Shown: positions 1-7,989 of the stretch, piece after piece | Position numbering within the stretch: position 1 is the stretch's first letter | How the letters are laid out: each line of letters starts with the position of its first letter | NCBI RefSeq assembly: GCF_024198175.1 | Contig: NZ_JAJVKV010000005.1 | Location: forward strand, 806,001 to 870,000 | DNA: 64,000 nt | Source of the DNA: Pyxidicoccus xibeiensis | GTDB taxonomy: Bacteria; Myxococcota; Myxococcia; Myxococcales; Myxococcaceae | Direction: 5' to 3' | Notes under the pieces: model-generated | Databases searched by the model: none | What the model was told of the DNA's origin: nothing | Seen by the model: the letters and a program-made list of their open reading frames with translations, nothing else | Program-made: the position numbers and the translations under genes

Positions 1-247
1 CCAGGACTACCAGGGGCGCCCCTTCGAGCCGATGCCGCAGCTGATGGCGGTGTCCGAGTACGTCACGAAGGAGCTGGCCATCTGCGTGGTGTGTGGGAAT
101 CCGGCCAATCGTTCCCAGCGGATTGTTTCGAGCGGGGAGCGCGTGGTGGTGGGCGCCGCGGGGGCGTACGAGCCGCGCTGCCGCAAGTGCCACGTCAAGG
201 AGCCGACAGAGGGGACTCCGCCGCAGACGCTGAAGCTGTTCGACTGA
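1..247 (+). CDS. tdk: Thymidine kinase, C-terminal part (5' end outside window)
   Basis: This is the last part of a thymidine kinase, which phosphorylates thymidine with ATP in the pyrimidine salvage pathway. The reading frame is open from the window edge. It shows the family's C-terminal zinc-binding layout: a CxxC pair (CVVCG, about 93-109) and a second CxxC (CRKC, about 179-190), with the substrate-loop residues of the [13 protein letters not shown] stretch between them. The start and the P-loop lie upstream of the window. It is followed after about 58 bp by two phosphoribosyltransferase genes on the same strand, so the three probably form a nucleotide-salvage cluster. Confidence 0.9.
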   Translation, partial: QDYQGRPFEPMPQLMAVSEYVTKELAICVVCGNPANRSQRIVSSGERVVVGAAGAYEPRCRKCHVKEPTEGTPPQTLKLFD

Positions 248-305
248 GAAGCGCGAGAGTGCCGTCCGCGCCGCCTTCAGGCCCGGGCCGAGAGGAGCCG
301 ACCGA

Positions 306-1121
306 GTGCGCGACACCCTGTACGCGAACGTTCCCTTCCGGCTGAACGAGATGACCCACCACTATGGACCGCAGGTCCACCTGGTGGGCAATCCGTTCCT
401 CCTCTCCCAGCTGGCAACGCTGTGCTCGAAGGGCGTCATCCAGCCGCAGATCAACCGGCTGGTGGAGCTGCTCTACGCGGACCTGGTGAAGACGGTGGTG
501 AACGCCGAGTTCCCCCGGAAGATGGTGAGCCTGCCCACGCGGATGATCGACTCGACGCCGCAGGGGCTCTACCAGGGCGAGGTCATCGAGCCCCAGGTGA
601 GGGTGGTGACCGTGAACATCGCGCGGGCGGGCACGCTGCCGTCGCAGGTGGCGTATGACCTGCTGAACAGCACGGTGGACCCGGCGCTGGTGCGGCAGGA
701 CCACATCATCATGAGCCGGATGATTGACGCGGCGCAGGCGGTGGTGGGCTCGGAGATTGGCGGCGCGAAGATTGGCGGCGACGTGGACGACGCCTTCGTC
801 CTGTTCCCGGACCCGATGGGGGCCACGGGCGGCAGCCTGTCCACGGCGATTACGCTCTACAAGACGAAGGTGCCGGGGCGGCCCCGGCGCATCATCACCC
901 TGAACCTCATCGTCACGCCGGAGTACCTCAAGCGGATGACGAAGGACCATCCGGACGTGGTCATCTACGCGCTCCGGCTGGACAGGGGCATGTCCCCGCC
1001 GGAGGTGTTCGGCACCGAGCCGGGCGCGCTCTGGGAGAAGGAGCGGGGCCTGGATGACCGGCAGTACATCGTCCCCGGTGGTGGCGGCTTCGGGGAGATC
1101 ATGAACAACGCCTACGTGTAG
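306..1121 (+). CDS. upp: Uracil phosphoribosyltransferase family protein
   Basis: Predicted to transfer ribose-5-phosphate from PRPP to uracil, giving UMP. The 271-residue product carries the PRPP loop DPMGATGGS (about residues 168-176), which matches the DPMLATGGS motif of UPRTases. It also carries the C-terminal uracil-binding YIVPGGGGFGE stretch (about residues 253-263), which matches the family's YIVPGLGDAG. The start is a GTG preceded by a GAGAGGAG ribosome-binding site (290-297). At 271 residues it is longer than the usual roughly 208, with an extra N-terminal segment, so exact substrate specificity is inferred. It lies between tdk and hpt, with 14 bp to the next gene, which supports a salvage role. 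Confidence 0.85.
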   Translation: MRDTLYANVPFRLNEMTHHYGPQVHLVGNPFLLSQLATLCSKGVIQPQINRLVELLYADLVKTVVNAEFPRKMVSLPTRMIDSTPQGLYQGEVIEPQVRVVTVNIARAGTLPSQVAYDLLNSTVDPALVRQDHIIMSRMIDAAQAVVGSEIGGAKIGGDVDDAFVLFPDPMGATGGSLSTAITLYKTKVPGRPRRIITLNLIVTPEYLKRMTKDHPDVVIYALRLDRGMSPPEVFGTEPGALWEKERGLDDRQYIVPGGGGFGEIMNNAYV

Positions 1122-1135
1122 CGAAGGAGCAGGCC

Positions 1136-1669
1136 TTGGCGTTCTACGAGTCGCAAGTCGGCGTCCTGATTTCCGAGGACAAGTTGCAGGCGCGGGTGCG
1201 GGAGCTGGCGGCGGAGATTACCCGGGACTACGCGGGCAAGGACCTGACGCTCATCTGTGTGCTGAAGGGCTCGGTGTTCTTCGCCATGGACCTGGCGAAG
1301 AACATCGACCTGCCGGTGAAGCTCGAGTTCCTGGGAGTGTCCAGCTACCAGGGCGGCACCGAGACGACGGGCGAGGTGCGCATCACCACCGATGTGAGCA
1401 AGCCCATGGCGGGCAAGAACCTGCTCATCATCGAGGACATCATCGACACCGGGCTCACCATGCAGTTCCTGCTGGAGAACCTGCGGGCGCGGCACCCGGC
1501 GTCGCTGAAGCTGTGCTCGCTGCTGGAGAAGCCGTCGCGGGCTCGGACGAAGGTGGACATCGACTACAAGGGCTTCGTCATCGATGACCACTTCGTCGTG
1601 GGCTACGGGCTGGACTACGCCGAGGTGTACCGGAACCTGCCGTTCATCGGCGTGATGAAGGGCAAGTAG
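1136..1669 (+). CDS. hpt: Hypoxanthine phosphoribosyltransferase
   Basis: Converts hypoxanthine or guanine plus PRPP to IMP or GMP in purine salvage, in the cytosol. The 177-residue length is normal for bacterial HPRTs. Diagnostic stretches are the CVLKGSVFF motif (about residues 42-50) and the PRPP-binding loop LLIIEDIIDTGLTM (about residues 99-112), with its paired acidic residues. The C-terminal VGYGLDYAE (about residues 154-162) also fits the family. The start is TTG, chosen because an AAGGAG site lies 6 bases upstream (1124-1129). It is 14 bp from the preceding upp-like gene and is probably cotranscribed with it. Confidence 0.93.
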   Translation: MAFYESQVGVLISEDKLQARVRELAAEITRDYAGKDLTLICVLKGSVFFAMDLAKNIDLPVKLEFLGVSSYQGGTETTGEVRITTDVSKPMAGKNLLIIEDIIDTGLTMQFLLENLRARHPASLKLCSLLEKPSRARTKVDIDYKGFVIDDHFVVGYGLDYAEVYRNLPFIGVMKGK

Positions 1670-1850
1670 GCTCGGGCGGGGCACTCAGGCGTGTCGAGGG
1701 CTCCTCATAGGTGCCGCCCCTCCAGGCATGGGGCGGAGTGTCCTGTTGTCATCGGGTTGCGCGTGCTCACCGTCCCTCGTGGGACTGCCTGTGTCGCGAG
1801 GCACCGGCCGTGATGCTCGCGGCGCGGGCCGTCGCGGGGTGAGGCTGCGC

Positions 1851-2678
1851 ATGCGTGCATCCAAGGTGAAGTCTGCTCCGGTGGTTGCCGGTAGCGAAGA
1901 GGCGCTTCGGAAGTACCTGGCCGAGCTCGTGGGCACGTTCGTGCTGGTGCTCGGCGGCGTAGGAGCGGCCGTGCTGGCGGGGGACCGCATCGGTTTCCTG
2001 GGCGTGTCGCTCGCGTTCGGCCTGTCTCTGCTAGCCATGGTCTACACAGTGGGGCCCATTTCTGGCTGCCACGTGAATCCGGCGGTGACGCTCGGGCTGG
2101 TGCTCACGGGGAAGATGGAGTCCCGGTATGCGCCTGGCTACGTGCTGGCCCAGTGTCTGGGGGCGTTTCTCGCGGCGGGCCTGGTGCTGCTGATTGCCAA
2201 GGGGGCGCCTGGGGGCTACTCGCCCACGGTGGAGGGCCTGGCGTCCAATGGGTACGGCGCTGCCTCGCCCGGGGAGTACAGCATGGCCTCCGCCTTCTAC
2301 ACCGAGGTGGCGCTCACCTTCCTGCTGGTCCTGACGGTGCTGGGCGCCACGGACGCGCGGGCGCCGGTGGGCTTCGCGGGGCTGGCGATTGGCCTGGTGC
2401 TGGCGCTCGTCCACCTGGTGGGCATTCCGGTGACGAACACGTCGGTGAACCCGGCGCGCAGCCTGGGGCCGGCGGTGTTCGCGGGCGGAGACGCGCTGAG
2501 GCAGCTGTGGCTGTTCATCGTGGCGCCGCTGCTGGGCGCGGGCGCGGCGGCCGCCGTGTACCGGACGGTGTACCGCCCGGTGGCGCCCATCACCGCCGCC
2601 ACGGCGGAGCGAGCGACGGAGCGGGAGCGGGCGGAGCGCGAGGCCGCGGACCGCGGGGGGGCGCGGACGCCGGTGTGA
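1851..2678 (+). CDS. aqpZ: Aquaporin Z-type water channel
   Basis: A major-intrinsic-protein channel of the inner membrane. Both half-helix pore signatures are visible: SGCHVNPAVT and TNTSVNPARS, the second followed by the Arg of the selectivity filter. The context GIPVTNTSVNPARSLGPA is that of water-specific AqpZ rather than glycerol facilitators. There are six hydrophobic spans and a charged Arg/Glu-rich C-terminal tail (from about 2590). The frame is open further upstream to 1728. The start at ATG 1851 was chosen because the preceding residues are Arg-rich and unlike the family; GTG 1839 is an alternative. There is no close operon partner. Confidence 0.85.
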   Translation: MRASKVKSAPVVAGSEEALRKYLAELVGTFVLVLGGVGAAVLAGDRIGFLGVSLAFGLSLLAMVYTVGPISGCHVNPAVTLGLVLTGKMESRYAPGYVLAQCLGAFLAAGLVLLIAKGAPGGYSPTVEGLASNGYGAASPGEYSMASAFYTEVALTFLLVLTVLGATDARAPVGFAGLAIGLVLALVHLVGIPVTNTSVNPARSLGPAVFAGGDALRQLWLFIVAPLLGAGAAAAVYRTVYRPVAPITAATAERATERERAEREAADRGGARTPV

Positions 2679-3002
2679 GGGCTGCTCCGGGCGGTCACGG
2701 GCTGGGAGCCGGGCCACGCGGGGCCGTCTTCGCGACGGGGGCTCATCCTGCGCGAAGGAGCACCAGGCTGTGGCCCCTCCCGGCCGCACCTGGCGCAAAC
2801 CTGTCGGACAGGCGGACAGGATTGGAACGGCCGCGTCCGGCGGCCGCCTCGCGGCCCCAGGATGAGCGCCAGACCCTTCGCGAGATGCGAAGCGGGGCCC
2901 GTGTAGGCGCCTGGTGGGCTTGCCGCGCTTCACGCTGCTCTGGCGCGGGCGTATACGGTGGAGGTGGGACGGGGCCGCGCCGTCCCCTGCGGAGCCTCCA
3001 CC
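2679..3002. other. Intergenic stretch with a short palindrome
   Basis: No plausible gene is seen in these 324 bases. One feature is a perfect 13-base palindrome, CCTGTCGGACAGG (2800-2812), followed directly by a further CGGACAGG copy of one arm (2813-2820). It lies about 190 bases before the LysE-type gene, too far to assign it with confidence as that gene's operator. No terminator with a U-tract was seen. Confidence 0.4.
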
Positions 3003-3635
3003 ATGCTCTTCGACCCGACCCGCCTCGCCGCGTTCATGCTGGCGGGCATCGCGCTCAACCTCACGCCGGGCCCGGACACGATGTACGTGCTGGCCCGGAG
3101 CATCGGCCAGGGCCGGGCGGCGGGCATCGTCTCCGCGCTGGGCATCGCCGCCGGGTGCCTGTTCCACATCGCCGCGGCGGCCCTGGGGCTGTCCGCGCTG
3201 CTGGCCACGTCCGCCCTGGCCTTCACGGTGGTGAAGTGGGTGGGCGCGGCCTACCTCGTGTGGATGGGCGTCCAGATGCTGCGGAGCAAGGCCGGGCCAG
3301 AGGCGGTGGAAGGGCTCCATCCGGCGAGCCTCTGGCGCATCTTCCGCGATGGCGTCGTCACCAACGTGCTCAACCCGAAGGTAGCGCTGTTCTTCCTCGC
3401 CTTCCTTCCACAGTTCGTGGACCCGTCGCGGGGCTCTCCGGGGCTCCAGTTCGTGGTGCTCGGGCTGCTGTTCGCTGTGACGGGGACGCTGTGGCTTGCG
3501 TTCCTGGCCAGCGCGGCGGGGGCGTTCGGGGCCTGGCTGCGGCGGCACCCGCGCGTGGCGGCGATGCAGAAGCGCGTCACGGGTGGGGTGTTCGTCGCGC
3601 TGGGGGCGCGGCTGGCGCTGCAGGGGCGGGAGTAG
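3003..3635 (+). CDS. LysE/RhtB-family amino-acid exporter
   Basis: A 210-residue inner-membrane protein with about six hydrophobic helices and the family's N-terminal signature around ALNLTPGPDTMYVLARS (about residues 17-33), including the NxTPGPD motif. A second conserved stretch, VTNVLNPKVALFFLAFLPQF, begins near residue 118. Members export amino acids or related small metabolites by proton antiport; the substrate here cannot be told. The ATG at 3003 begins where family alignments would start; the frame is open to 2958, but those residues do not resemble the family. It converges with the next gene, with only 3 bp between their ends. Confidence 0.88.
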   Translation: MLFDPTRLAAFMLAGIALNLTPGPDTMYVLARSIGQGRAAGIVSALGIAAGCLFHIAAAALGLSALLATSALAFTVVKWVGAAYLVWMGVQMLRSKAGPEAVEGLHPASLWRIFRDGVVTNVLNPKVALFFLAFLPQFVDPSRGSPGLQFVVLGLLFAVTGTLWLAFLASAAGAFGAWLRRHPRVAAMQKRVTGGVFVALGARLALQGRE

Positions 3636-3638
3636 GCG

Positions 3639-4286
3639 TCAGAAGACGACGGTGAGGACGACGTAGATGACGTAGAGGCCCCAGCCCGCGCCGACCAGGA
3701 AGCTCAGGAGGTGGAGCGTGCCGAGCCAGCGGGGCTCGCGGTTCCGCCAGGGGAGCCGCAGCAGCTGGCCTCCGGCGAAGAAGGACAGGGGCAGCAGGTT
3801 CAGGGCCGCCATCTTCGCGTTCAGCAGGCCCCAGGCCCGGAGCAGCTCGCCGTGCTCGAGCAGCACGAAGAAGCGTTCCACGCGCCCCGGGAGTGCGGAG
3901 AACTCGAAGGGCACGGTGAAGCCGTGGACGAGCTGGTGGAGGGCCTCGTCCACGCCGAGGGTGGCCATGGCGAGGGCGACCGGCACGGCCCAGGGCAGGA
4001 GGATGACGGCGGCGTACAGGGGCGTGGAGAGGTGCTTGAGCCGGTCCCGCTTGGGGGCGTCCTCTGGCTCCTCCGTGAAGCCCACCGCGCTGCCGATGGC
4101 GAAGGGGCGCAAGTTCCACACGACGCCGCCCAGGCGGTTGGACAGCAGTATGGGCCCCATGCCCAGGTCCACGCTCACGGGCCGCGCGCCCAGGAGGCTC
4201 GCCACCGCCGCCTGGCTCAGCGCCCAGGCCGTGTTGACGGAGAAGAAGAGCAGCCAGAGCCAGAGGAGCGGGACGAGGCGGTCCAT
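3639..4286 (-). CDS. Degenerate M50 (site-2 protease-like) membrane protein
   Basis: A 215-residue, mostly hydrophobic protein with the layout of the M50 membrane metalloprotease family but without its catalytic residues. The segment WALSQAAVASLLGARPVSVD aligns with the zinc-binding HExGH helix and what follows it in active members. At residues 21-25 the ligand motif reads WALSQ, so both His and the Glu are absent. The C-terminal NLLPLSFFAGGQLL corresponds to the family's NLLPLPPLDGG motif, with the Asp replaced by Ala. It is predicted to be an inner-membrane pseudopeptidase that may bind, but not cleave, a membrane partner. The family assignment is by motif pattern only. It converges on the lysE-type gene. 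Confidence 0.6.
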   Translation of the reverse strand: MDRLVPLLWLWLLFFSVNTAWALSQAAVASLLGARPVSVDLGMGPILLSNRLGGVVWNLRPFAIGSAVGFTEEPEDAPKRDRLKHLSTPLYAAVILLPWAVPVALAMATLGVDEALHQLVHGFTVPFEFSALPGRVERFFVLLEHGELLRAWGLLNAKMAALNLLPLSFFAGGQLLRLPWRNREPRWLGTLHLLSFLVGAGWGLYVIYVVLTVVF

Positions 4287-4462
4287 GCAGTGCCCCTCGT
4301 TCTATCACGGCGGGGAGGGTGCCCACGTCGGGGCCTGGACACAGCCCTCGGACGGCGGTGCCGGTTCGGCTGACATGGAGAACCCGCGCCGGGGCACGCG
4401 CGTTACCTCCTGCAACCACAACGTCCGCGCTCATGCGGTGCGGACTCGCAGGAGGTACTCAC

Positions 4463-4702
4463 ATGGCGAAGAACAAGAGCCGCAGTGGCGGTGTGCACAC
4501 CACCCCGAACCCGGACGGCGCGGGCTGGGTCAACCAGCTGAAGGGGGAGGTGACGAGCACGCACCGGCTCAAGGAGCGCGCGGTGGAGGCGGGACGGGAG
4601 CTGGCCCAGGAGCGGAAGACCGAGCACACCATCCACAACGTCGACGGCAGCATCAGCCAGAAGAACAGCTACGGGAACGACCCGCGACAGTCGAAGGGGT
4701 AG
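4463..4702 (+). CDS. DUF2188 family small protein
   Basis: A 79-residue, highly charged cytosolic protein of unknown function. It matches the DUF2188 pattern: a short N-terminal strand region, a central helix with the (T)xxxKERAVEAGRELA pattern, an ExxIHNxDGxI strand and the ending NSYGNDPRQSKG, which is typical of the family. The start is supported by a strong AGGAGG site (4450-4455) seven bases before the ATG. It stands alone between convergent and same-strand neighbours. No function is proposed. Confidence 0.8.
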   Translation: MAKNKSRSGGVHTTPNPDGAGWVNQLKGEVTSTHRLKERAVEAGRELAQERKTEHTIHNVDGSISQKNSYGNDPRQSKG

Positions 4703-4780
4703 CGTCTCGAAGCAGGGGCGGCGGCCGCCTGTCACCCGGGGTGGTTTCCGGAATCGCGGTGGTCGTCGTGGACTCGGGGC

Positions 4781-5896
4781 ATGCGCTTCAACCCCCCTCC
4801 TGGTCGCATTGGCGTGGGTGGCTGCGTGTGCCCCAGCCTCTCGTGTGATGGCGCCTGCTCCCGAGGCCCCGGCCGCCGCCCCTGAGACGAAGCCCGCCCC
4901 GTCGCCAACATCGAGCCCGGTGACTGCCCCTGCGTCGCCCGCGCTCTCTCACTACCGGCTGACGAGCGTCGACGTCTTCGGCTCACGCCGGTACTCGCGC
5001 GAGGAGTCGCTTGCCACCTTCGGCGTCCCCGAGGGCCGGGACGTGGACCTGGCGGGCGGCGAGCTCTATCGCGAGGCGAAGCAGGGCAAGGAGCGCCTCC
5101 TCTCGCGCTTTGCATTCGCGCAGGCCCGCATCGGCATCACCAACCACGAGGACACTCGCACCGTGGAGGTGACGGTGAACCTCGTGGACGTCGGGCACGA
5201 GTGGCGGCTCGTTTTCGCTCCGGCCCCGGAGGGCTCGCCGGGAGCCCCGGACGGGCTGGTGGCCACCTGGGGCGCCTACGAGGAGAAGGCGGGGGCGCTG
5301 TTCCTCGCGGGCCAACTGACCGTGGGCGAGGGCCCCTGCAAGGCCTTCCACTGCGGGACGGGCTTCGGCCACCCCGGGCTCGCGCCCCTGAAGGCGCGCT
5401 TCATCACCGGCGTGCCCACCCACTTCGAGGCGCTGGTGAAGGTGCTGCGCACCGAGAAGGACGAGCACCGCCGCTCGCTGGTGCCCTTCCTGCTCGCCTA
5501 TGGACGGACACGCGAGGCGGTGGCGGAGGCGCTGCTGCCCTCCGTGCTGGACTCGAGCTACGCCGTCCGCAACAACGCGAGCCGGGTCCCCTGGCAGACG
5601 CAGCGCGGGGCCTCGAAGGCCCTCGTGCCGCTCGCGCCCGTGCTGCGCGCGCTGCATGGCCCCGCGTCGTCGGACCGCAACAAGGCCGCGGTCATGCTCG
5701 GAGCGGTGGTGGAGAAGGACCCCTCTCAGCGCCGCGGCCCTGCGCGAGGCCGGGCCGGTGCTGCTGGAGATGGTGGCCATGCGGCAGTGAACGGACCGGG
5801 AAGCGGCCCTGCTTGCGCTGCGCGCCCTGGCAGGAAGAGACCTGGGGAGAGGACCCTGGCGCGTGGAAGGTCCTGGGCAGAAGAGATGCTCTCTAG
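4781..5896 (+). pseudogene. HEAT-repeat-like lipoprotein gene with several frame lesions
   Basis: The main open frame (4809-5730) encodes a Pro/Ala-rich linker, a domain around 4950-5230 and helical repeats like HEAT repeats, but both ends are out of frame. At the 5' end, ATG 4781 enters a run of six C (4792-4797). Removing one C would give MRFNPLLVALAWVAAC, a good lipoprotein signal peptide leading into the open frame. Near 5727 one extra base moves the coding signal to the +1 frame (LSAAALREAGPVLLEMVAMRQ), which meets an in-frame TGA at 5788. Coding resumes as ALLALRALAGRDLG, and another one-base shift leads to EDPGAWKVLGRRDAL before TAG. Real decay and assembly error are both possible. It lies beside the nrdB remnant. 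Confidence 0.6.
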
Positions 5897-5954
5897 CGGT
5901 GGGGCAGGGGAGGCGGCACGGAAGTAGGCCCGGCCGCCGTCCCGAGCGGACGCT

Positions 5955-6223
5955 TCAGAACGCCGCGTCGAACACCACGTCCGTCGCCGCGCCCACGGCG
6001 ACCTGGTACGAGGACACGCGGCACTCGAAGAAGTTGGTGAGCTCCTGCACGTCTTGCAGGTCCATGAAGTGCAGCGGGTTCTTCGTCCGGAAGATGGGCG
6101 CCATGCCCAGCATTTGCAAGCGCTGGTCCGCCGTGTATTCCAGGTATCCGCGCATCTCCTGCACGGACAGTCCCATCACTCCGCCGCTCAGCAGGTCCTG
6201 CGCGAACTGCGTCTCGCACTCCA
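5955..6223 (-). pseudogene. Stranded 3' fragment of nrdB (R2 C-terminus)
   Basis: About 269 bp that repeat the 3' end of the intact nrdB gene (9485-9759) in the same orientation. Identity starts exactly at the stop codon and ends after the codons for ECETQF. By hand alignment I count about ten substitutions and one 6-base deletion. Nearly all the substitutions are at third codon positions; one changes Arg to Cys. The rest of nrdB is missing and no start or ribosome site is present, so it is not functional. Silent divergence suggests the two ends evolved under selection in separate genomes and were brought together by integration or recombination. Confidence 0.85.
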
Positions 6224-6271
6224 TCGCCCACCAGAGTCAGATTTCACCCAGTCATTTCGACCAAGCCAAGC

Positions 6272-6300
6272 TTGTTTGGGTGCGTCGACACTGCAATTAT
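6272..6300 (+). promoter_or_regulatory. Candidate promoter of the protease/adhesin-like gene
   Basis: TTGTTT (6272-6277) and AATTAT (6295-6300) are separated by 17 bases in an unusually AT-rich stretch about 75 bases before the start of the downstream gene. The match is partial and unverified. Confidence 0.35.
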
Positions 6301-6373
6301 ATGTGGCGAAGGAAATTCAACTGGCGCTTTTGCAATGGCATCGGGGCCATTTCCATTCACGGGGGAGGACTTC

Positions 6374-7864
6374 ATGAAGCCCGCAGCTTATCTGCTCGCC
6401 GTTATGGTTGCTGCAGCGCTGCCGAGGTTGGTTCGCGCAGAGGGCACCACTTCACCTCCATCGGCCGTGCATACGGAGGCTAGCGTTGCCCTACCAGATT
6501 TGGTGAAGGTTGCTGGACGTGCCGTGGTTTCGCTGCAGACGTACGACGCCCAGGGAACCCAGTTAGGGCTTGGAAGCGGCTTCCTAGTAGAGAAGGGCAG
6601 AGTGGTAACAAATGCGCACGTGCTTGAGGGAGCTGCTCGTGTGGAAGTCTATGATTTCGAGGATAACCTTCTTGGAACTGCTGATTACGCAGAAAGTCTA
6701 AGCAGTCGCATCGACTTGGCTGTCTTGCCGGCTATGCCGAACACCCCCGGAGCACTGCGGTTGGCAGCAAGCGAGCCGCCCGTAGGCGAAAGCATTATTG
6801 TCATCGGTGCTCCACAGGGTCTAACGAACACCGTCTCAACTGGCATCGTCAGCGCTTTCCGGGACCATGAGGGGAAGCGGTGGATGCAAATTAGTGCGCC
6901 TATTTCTCAGGGCTCAAGTGGGGGCCCTGTCCTCAATCAACAAGGAGAAGTAGTTGGTGTCAGTGTTGCTGTCCTTCGAGATGGGCAGAACCTCAACTTT
7001 GCGGTTCCGGGACGGAACGTTCGGGCCCTGTTGGGAAGCCCTCCCGGTCGAATCGCTCTGTCTAGTTACTCTGGAGGAGCCGCTACGCCTAAGAAATCCG
7101 TTGCTTCATCTTCAGCCGAAACAAAGCCGGTGCCGAAGAAAAATTTCCGCGAGGTTCTCCTTGGACAGCCGCGACTCACTCTCGGTCAGCCACTCGATGA
7201 CGAGTTGAACGAAAGCGATACTCCTCTTGAGTCTGGCAAGAGGGTTGACGTTTTTACGGTCGAGGGACGTGTTGGCGACGTCTACACTGTCTTCGTTGTC
7301 AGCAAGTCCTTTGATGCCACATTACTGGCAATTGGGGTCGGCAGCGATGGAGAACCGGAAAGCATTGGTCATGATGATGATGGCGCAGGAGGCACGGATC
7401 CCCGTCTCGTGATTCGTCTCAAGCGTACTGGGATTTTCGGCCTCATGGTTTCCTCTGTGCGTGCTGGGGAAGTGGGGGCGTATCGTATCGGGATCTTTAA
7501 GGGCGACGTGTCGCTGCCAAAAAACGATGAGAGCAAGGAACAAAGTCGCTGGGTTGCTGTTGCACGCGGGGCCGGCTTCACTGTGCTCTTGGATAAGACC
7601 ACCATCCGCAAGCTTTCATCCGCTCGAAGGCAGGCTTGGGAGTGGACGGTCTATACAGGATGGCAGAGTGGAGTGGGTGGTCGATACAATAGCGTCAAAG
7701 CTCTTAACGAGTATGACTGCCCGGGAAGAGCAACTCGGTATGTGTCGATTGCGCACTATGCCGACGACGAAGTTGTTAATTCAAATGCATATGCAAATAA
7801 ATGGCTTCCATGGACGCCTGGAAGTGTTGGAGAAATGGCTGGGGAGGCTGTTTGTGTCCGATAG
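6374..7864 (+). CDS. Secreted trypsin-like serine protease with PPC and adhesin-E-like domains
   Basis: A 496-residue exported protein. Residues 1-22 are a signal peptide. Residues about 40-235 form a trypsin-like HtrA-type protease domain with the full triad: His82 (TNAHVL), Asp114 (SRIDLAVL) and Ser182 (QGSSGGP). Residues about 285-385 resemble a bacterial pre-peptidase C-terminal (PPC) domain (GKRVDVFTVEGRVGDVYTV, YRIGIF). The last 100 or so residues resemble the surface-adhesin E type (VKALNEYDC, PGSVGEMAGEAVC). No PDZ domain is seen. ATG 6374 is preceded by a strong GGGGGAGGA site. Third positions are clearly poorer in G/C than in the neighbours, suggesting recent transfer. It lies between the nrdB remnant and an IS630 element. 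Confidence 0.8.
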   Translation: MKPAAYLLAVMVAAALPRLVRAEGTTSPPSAVHTEASVALPDLVKVAGRAVVSLQTYDAQGTQLGLGSGFLVEKGRVVTNAHVLEGAARVEVYDFEDNLLGTADYAESLSSRIDLAVLPAMPNTPGALRLAASEPPVGESIIVIGAPQGLTNTVSTGIVSAFRDHEGKRWMQISAPISQGSSGGPVLNQQGEVVGVSVAVLRDGQNLNFAVPGRNVRALLGSPPGRIALSSYSGGAATPKKSVASSSAETKPVPKKNFREVLLGQPRLTLGQPLDDELNESDTPLESGKRVDVFTVEGRVGDVYTVFVVSKSFDATLLAIGVGSDGEPESIGHDDDGAGGTDPRLVIRLKRTGIFGLMVSSVRAGEVGAYRIGIFKGDVSLPKNDESKEQSRWVAVARGAGFTVLLDKTTIRKLSSARRQAWEWTVYTGWQSGVGGRYNSVKALNEYDCPGRATRYVSIAHYADDEVVNSNAYANKWLPWTPGSVGEMAGEAVCVR

Positions 7865-7961
7865 GGATGGTTGCTGAATCGTTGTCCTGACCTTCGAGCG
7901 GGTGGGGCATGACGTCGCCGCTCTCTACGGGGCCCAGAGGCCTTGCGTCGACGCAGCCCTA

Positions 7962-7984
7962 GTGCCTCGGCACAGAGGTTTTGA
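7962..7984 (+). repeat. IS630 left terminal inverted repeat
   Basis: A 23-base terminal repeat next to TA at 7960-7961. It pairs with 9442-9464, with one mismatch at the third base. Confidence 0.9.
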
Positions 7985-7989
7985 AGGGT

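Noticed and set aside
5893-6231. A small protein from the nrdB remnant
   Set aside because: It is a copy of the C-terminal part of R2 without start signals; called a pseudogene instead.
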